In this document: piece after piece, positions 6,299 through 9,411 of the stretch
How the letters are laid out: each line of letters begins with the position of its first letter
Numbering within the stretch: the first letter of the stretch is position 1
The notes under the pieces: model-generated
The model's database searches: none
The model's input: the letters and a program-made list of their open reading frames with translations, nothing else
Told to the model about the DNA's origin: nothing
NCBI GenBank assembly: GCA_014381165.1
Contig: JACMIM010000123.1
Coordinates: 1 to 9,411, forward strand
DNA from: Roseiflexaceae bacterium
GTDB lineage: Bacteria; Chloroflexota; Chloroflexia; Chloroflexales; Roseiflexaceae
Length of the DNA: 9,411 nt
Direction: 5' to 3'
Position numbers and translations under genes: made by a program

Positions 6299-7741
6299 CT
6301 ACCGCACCAGCCAGAGCTGCACATCCTCGGGCTGCACTGTTTCGTCTACGACGCCGACAATATCGGCCGCCAGCGCGTCGAGATCGGCTTGTTGTTGGGC
6401 GCGCAGCGCGAACTGCTCGAGCACCAGCCGCGCGTCGTACTTGCGCCGGTAGAAGCGCCGGTCGATAACGGCCTGTACCCGGCGGCGCACTGGCCCGAAC
6501 AGCGCGGCGATGACCAGTGTACTTGCGACCACCGCCAGCGCGCTTTCCTGCCCGGTCAGCCGCACGAACAGCGCTTGGAGCGCCACCACGCCAACCAAGT
6601 ACGTTGCGCCGAGTGTGAGCGACAGCACCGAATACACTAGCGTTCGCCGGATGATCACGTCGATGTCGAACAGGCGGTAGCGCAGGATGGCGACGGCGAT
6701 GCAACAGGCGAAGACGGGAAAGGCCAAGCCGTTTCCAACGGAGGCAACAGCGCTAAACAGTGCTTGCAGCGCGCTCGGCGCGCCGTTGAGTGCGCCGAAG
6801 ACCACCAGGTACTGGGGCAGAAACAGCATGATGGCGGCAAGAAAGCCGCCGAATCCCCAGCGCAACTGCGCACGGCTTACACGGTCGCGCTTGGTCAGCG
6901 CTGCGTGCGCCACGCTCACCAGCGCCAGCAGCAAGCAGCCCAGCGTTACGGCCCAACCAATTGCTTGTTGCAGCCCCAGCAGCAGCGTCAGTAGCCAGAA
7001 TGCGCCATATGGCAGTAGGTTCAGCCAGGGAAAACGTTGAAGGACGCGCTTCGCCTGCGGAAAGTTCAACCCAAGCATCAGCAGCGAAGGCCCGATCACG
7101 CCCGCGAAAATCCAGTAGACAAAAAAGCCGTTGAGCGGCGATACCGCGCTCAACTGCGTCGACGGCCCGTCAGGCACGAGTCGGCCGATCGCGGTGGCGA
7201 AGGTCGACGCCGCCAGCAGCAGCAGCGGGCGCGCTGCCGGCTCATCGGGGCGACGCAGCAGCACAAAGGTGCTCAGACCGAACAAAAAGATGCCGGAAAG
7301 CCACTGTGCTGGCTCATTGCGCGCCAGGTAGCCCACGACAATCGGTGCAGTCCAACTTTTGAGCGTTACCGCTAGATCGAGCGGGCGACCAGCTCGCACC
7401 ACGCGGTACTGCACCGTCTGCCCCACGCGCCAGGCATCTGAGTCACGTTGGACGCCGCCAAGCAGCGTCGATCCCGGCGCGATCGTCGGCACACCGTTTA
7501 CGGCCAGCAGTTGGTCGCCGGGCTGAATTGGTGAGGGCGAACCGAGCAGATTTTCGGTGAAGATTACGCGCCCGAACTGATCGACAGTTTCGCCCTCGGT
7601 ATAGCCCCAACCTTCCGTGGGCAAGGTGGTTTGATACAACGCTTGTGCAGCGCTGAGGGCAACCAGTCCGATCGCGATGACCAACACGACGGCACTCACT
7701 CGGCGGGCGCGCCGTTCGGCAGAAGTATTTGTCGCGCTCAT
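6299..7741 (-). CDS. PDZ-like/multi-span membrane sensor-like protein lacking a kinase domain (copy 2)
   Basis: This 480-residue paralogue of the protein at 5197-3728 has membrane span 1 at 15-36. An extracytoplasmic PDZ-like domain at about 42-130 is clearer than in copy 1 (PIQPGDQLLAVNGVP at 71-85, then VGQTVQYRVVRAGRPLDLAVTL at 106-127 as the closing strands). It then has about seven or eight spans (near 145-163, 172-188, 205-226, 244-280, 298-316, 336-353, 368-392 and 399-415). The tail has RYRLFDIDVIIRRT (354-367), the LTGQESALAVVAS block and RRFYRRKYDARLVLEQF (428-444), and ends at LWLVR. As in copy 1 there is no kinase or ATPase domain. The start ATG 7741 is preferred over the adjacent ATG 7744 because AAAGGAG (7753-7747) leaves 5 bases to it. 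No convincing promoter was found upstream. It may release or hold a cytosolic partner in response to an envelope signal (inference). Confidence 0.82.
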   Translation of the reverse strand: MSATNTSAERRARRVSAVVLVIAIGLVALSAAQALYQTTLPTEGWGYTEGETVDQFGRVIFTENLLGSPSPIQPGDQLLAVNGVPTIAPGSTLLGGVQRDSDAWRVGQTVQYRVVRAGRPLDLAVTLKSWTAPIVVGYLARNEPAQWLSGIFLFGLSTFVLLRRPDEPAARPLLLLAASTFATAIGRLVPDGPSTQLSAVSPLNGFFVYWIFAGVIGPSLLMLGLNFPQAKRVLQRFPWLNLLPYGAFWLLTLLLGLQQAIGWAVTLGCLLLALVSVAHAALTKRDRVSRAQLRWGFGGFLAAIMLFLPQYLVVFGALNGAPSALQALFSAVASVGNGLAFPVFACCIAVAILRYRLFDIDVIIRRTLVYSVLSLTLGATYLVGVVALQALFVRLTGQESALAVVASTLVIAALFGPVRRRVQAVIDRRFYRRKYDARLVLEQFALRAQQQADLDALAADIVGVVDETVQPEDVQLWLVR

Positions 7742-7802
7742 CATCGCTCCTTTGCTGTCATTCTGGGTGTGCCGTATAGGTTTGCGTTTACTGCCAATAT
7801 AC

Positions 7803-7850
7803 GCGGGCTGGAAGCCCGCTGTTATCACGCAAAACGTGCTGAAGCACGTT
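7803..7850. repeat. Two tandem hairpins with shared GCT-(G)GA-AGC core
   Basis: GCGGGCT/AGCCCGC (7803-7809 / 7813-7819, loop GGA) and AACGTGCT/AGCACGTT (7833-7840 / 7843-7850, loop GA) are perfect stems in tandem, 13 bases apart. The stems differ but the turn (GCT-GA-AGC) is the same, and it recurs in the hairpin at 35-48. They lie between the start of the membrane gene at 7741 and the VapC fragment. They are probably members of an interspersed hairpin family and could affect RNA stability or transcription ends. Confidence 0.7.
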
Positions 7851-7863
7851 GCAGCAGTTCAAC

Positions 7864-8007
7864 TTGGCCGCACTTGGTCGTACCCCGCCCTTCGCCGACG
7901 GCCAGATCGCCGCCATTGCACACACCAACCAGCTCGTCCTTGTAACCTTCAACACCGCCGACTACGCCGACTTCTCAGGGCTGAACCTGGAAGACTGGCG
8001 CGTCTGA
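7864..8007 (+). pseudogene. C-terminal fragment of a VapC-type PIN-domain toxin
   Basis: This frame has no start codon. It translates to 47 residues matching the end of VapC/PIN ribonucleases: RTPPFADGQIAAIA, then LVLVTFNTADYADFSGLNLE and DWRV before TGA at 8005-8007. FADG carries the conserved third acidic residue of the PIN site, and NTADY carries the later Asp and strand. About two thirds of a normal 130-140-residue VapC is missing, including the first catalytic Asp and Glu, and no antitoxin gene is next to it. The 5' edge coincides with the second hairpin at 7833-7850, and the 3' edge overlaps the antisense membrane-protein fragment. It is a dead relic of a toxin-antitoxin locus. Confidence 0.75.
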
Positions 8008-8188
8008 ACCAGCCAAACCTGCGCCGCTTCCGGCTGCACGGTTGCTAGTGCGCTTTCCTGCCCGGTCAACCGCACGAACAGCGCTTGCAACATTACCACG
8101 CCCGCAAGATAGGTTGCGCCGAGCGTGAGCGATAGCACCGAATACACCAGCGTGCGCCGAATGATGATGTCGATGCCGAACAGCGTTT
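8004..8188 (-). pseudogene. Decayed fragment of the membrane-sensor family (copy 3)
   Basis: Reading leftward from 8188 the frame gives LFGIDIIIRRTLVYSVLSLT, then GATYLAGVVMLQALFVRLTG, QESALA, and then directly TVQPEAAQVWLVQ. Compared with the copy at 9411-9073, about 64 residues between QESALA and TVQP are missing in frame, including the whole charged RRFYRRKYD helix. Nothing upstream of LFGID remains. After VWLVQ the frame runs on to a stop at 7962, through sequence antisense to the VapC relic. There is no start or ribosome site. The fragment is clearly non-functional. Confidence 0.8.
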
Positions 8189-8266
8189 ACGGTGCTACAA
8201 TGTACGGTGAACAATGCGTTGCCAGCGACGTATGCATCCTGTGAGCTAGCCCGCTGGTTAAGGCTT

Positions 8267-8295
8267 TTGCACCACAATACATAATGATATGTAAT
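8267..8295 (+). promoter_or_regulatory. Predicted promoter of the helical protein/HNH module
   Basis: TTGCAC (8267-8272), 17 bases, then TGTAAT (8290-8295). The region is AT-rich (ACAATACATAATGATATG) in an otherwise GC-rich setting. Transcription would begin about 34 bases before ATG 8336. An overlapping alternative -10 (CATAAT, 8280-8285) is possible but would be too close to TTGCAC. The stretch 8189-8266 between copy 3 and this promoter shows nothing recognisable. Confidence 0.4.
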
Positions 8296-8335
8296 GGGCG
8301 GATGCTGCGCCCCTATTCAGTACGCGGGAGCCGCT

Positions 8336-8734
8336 ATGACAACAATTCCAATCGAAATATCAACCGAACAACTGTTGCAAGCGGTTGAGCGGTTGCCTAT
8401 AACTGAACTTGACGCGCTCGCGGCCAAAATTGCTGCGTTGCGTACACGCCAGCAGGCAGCCCGCTTAAATCAAGATGAGACAACGCTTTTGCTTGCCATC
8501 AACCAGGGCCATCTTCCCCCCGAACAACAGTTACATTTCGACGCGCTGGTGGCGAAACGACAGGCTGGAACAATTTCGCCAGACGACTTGCAGGAGCTCA
8601 TCCAGCGGACTGAAGCGAGCGAGCAGCACGTTGCTGTACGCTTGGCTGCGATCCACGAGTTAGCACAATTGCGCGGTACGACGGTAGCTGTGATGATGCA
8701 GGCACTCGGTATCAGGGCACGGGTGTATGATTGA
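8336..8734 (+). CDS. Small helical protein paired with HNH gene (hypothetical)
   Basis: This 132-residue soluble protein is predicted almost entirely alpha-helical and is rich in Leu, Ala, Gln and Glu. Landmarks are EISTEQLLQAVERLPITELDALAAKIAAL (7-35), DETTLLLAINQGHLPPEQQ (47-65), DDLQELI (83-89) and a C-terminal AVMMQALGI (118-126). ATG 8336 is chosen because GGGAG lies 6 bases upstream; the frame is open from 8294, but ATG 8294 has no such site. I recall similar proteins next to HNH nucleases in cyanobacteria and Chloroflexota, so an accessory or antitoxin-like role is possible, but no function is established here. Its stop overlaps the start of the HNH gene by 8 bases, pointing to translational coupling. 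Confidence 0.7.
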   Translation: MTTIPIEISTEQLLQAVERLPITELDALAAKIAALRTRQQAARLNQDETTLLLAINQGHLPPEQQLHFDALVAKRQAGTISPDDLQELIQRTEASEQHVAVRLAAIHELAQLRGTTVAVMMQALGIRARVYD

Positions 8735-9245
8735 TCCGCCACACACGAATGATGAATTACGGCTACGAGTAGCCAAGCGTGCTAACGAACGCTGCGAATA
8801 CTGTATCAGTCCAGCACGTTATGCACCACAACGCCTCTCGGTTGAACACGTTCTCCCGCGTGTAAAGGGCGGCACTAATCGATTCGAAAATCTTGCGCTT
8901 GATCCTGTGAATGGTGAACAAGTACCGCTTTATAACCCGCGCTATGAGCGCTGGGCAGAGCATTTTGCCTGGAGTGCCGACCTACTCCTAATAATTGGCC
9001 TTACGCCAACTGGACGTGCGACGGTTGCCGCACTTTTTCTCAATCCCTCAGGAGTGGTCAACTTACGCCGCTCTAGTTCTGCACGAGCCAGATCTGCACA
9101 CCATCCGGCTGCACCGTTTCGTTTACCACGCCGACAATATCTACCGCCAGCGCGTCGAGGTCGGCTTGCTGCTGCGCCCGCAGCGCGAACTGCTCCAGCA
9201 CCAGCCGTGTATCGTACTTGCGGCGGTAGAAGCGCCGGTCGATAA
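8727..9245 (+). pseudogene. HNH-endonuclease-like gene with broken active site and chimeric C-terminus
   Basis: Residues 1-115 are HNH-like: the zinc knuckle RCEYC at 22-26, the first histidine in SVEHVLPRVKGG (38-49, H41) and N55 in FENLA, followed by DPVNGEQVPLYNPR (59-72) and GLTPTGRATVAALFLN (91-106). In intact relatives, as I recall them, NLAL is followed by ACxxCNxxK/R and some 16 residues before the DP motif. Here ENLAL joins straight to DP (8889-8906), so the second Cys pair and the last catalytic residue are missing. Native similarity ends near NLRR (9071). The remaining 57 residues are Ala/Arg/Pro-rich translation antisense to the membrane-sensor copy at 9411-9073. The start overlaps the upstream gene. 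It is probably inactive as a nuclease, though the frame is open and a protein could still be made. Confidence 0.75.
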
Positions 9246-9411
9246 TTGCTTGCACGCGGCGGCGCAACGGCCCGAATAGCGCGGCGATTACGAGCGTAGA
9301 TGCCACCACCGCCAGCGCGCTTTCCTGCCCGGTCAGCCGCACGAACAGCGCCTGTAACACCACAATACCCGCAACGTAGGTTGCGCCGAGCGCAAGCGTC
9401 AGCACCGAGTA
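9073..9411 (-). CDS. C-terminal part of a membrane-sensor family protein (copy 4, cut by window edge)
   Basis: The frame is open from the right edge to TAG at 9073-9075, giving about 112 C-terminal residues. It begins YSVLTLALGATYVAG, continues through VRLTGQESALAVVAS and RRFYRRKYDTRLVLEQF, and ends QIWLVQN. It aligns without gaps to the tails of the proteins at 7741-6299 and 5197-3728. No kinase domain follows. The rest of the gene lies beyond the window, so whether the copy is intact cannot be judged. Its 3' end overlaps the chimeric tail of the HNH gene on the opposite strand. Confidence 0.8.
   Translation of the reverse strand, partial: YSVLTLALGATYVAGIVVLQALFVRLTGQESALAVVASTLVIAALFGPLRRRVQAIIDRRFYRRKYDTRLVLEQFALRAQQQADLDALAVDIVGVVNETVQPDGVQIWLVQN

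Noticed and set aside
8187..8209. Third TTACGG-like pair (TTTACGG and GTACGG)
   Set aside because: The spacing is 15, not 12, the second half is weaker, and there is no TACACT at the right distance, so it is not counted with the two matched promoters.

Overview
The window most likely comes from a chromosome of the Chloroflexota (class Chloroflexia, near filamentous genera such as Kouleothrix, Roseiflexus or Herpetosiphon). This rests on three things: GC-rich sequence, small GCT-GA-AGC hairpin repeats between genes, and several copies of a multi-membrane-span protein whose C-terminus carries LFDI-x-(L/V)-(V/I)-IRRTLVYSVL and LTGQESALAVVAS. From memory that domain is very common in this phylum. 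The taxon is inferred from style, not from a marker gene.

Layout. Positions 1-141 hold GC-rich direct and inverted repeats. Positions 186-2815 (+) carry a sugar-type locus: a promoter, a ROK-family repressor-like regulator, a medium-chain dehydrogenase/reductase, and only the C-terminal end of a MalG-type sugar ABC permease. The permease remnant suggests a catabolic operon that lost its transporter by deletion. Convergent to it, positions 2848-7741 are all on the minus strand. In transcription order they are a PDZ-like/multi-TM membrane protein (7741-6299), a membrane-anchored dihaem cytochrome c (6183-5233), a second multi-TM membrane protein (5197-3728) and a soluble protein of unknown function (3564-2848). 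The cytochrome and the second membrane protein look like one operon with a 35-base gap. The cytochrome and the soluble protein have near-identical promoters: two GCRTTACGG-type repeats 12 bases apart (on the + strand) and a TACACT -10 box at exactly the same offset. They therefore look co-regulated.

Positions 7742-8335 are a patch of debris: two tandem hairpins, the C-terminal third of a VapC-type PIN toxin, and a decayed fragment of the membrane-protein family with an internal deletion, butted against the VapC stop. Positions 8267-9071 (+) hold a promoter and a two-gene module, a small helical protein overlapping an HNH-endonuclease-like gene by 8 bases. The HNH gene has lost the CxxCN..H part of its active site and its native C-terminus. 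Its C-terminus now runs into the antisense 3' end of a fourth membrane-family copy (9411-9073), which leaves the window.

The strongest candidate for something undescribed is the pairing of cytochrome c with kinase-less sensor-like membrane proteins under a shared, precisely spaced direct-repeat promoter. The second theme is repeated copying and decay of the sensor-family C-terminal domain, which appears to act as a recombination hotspot.
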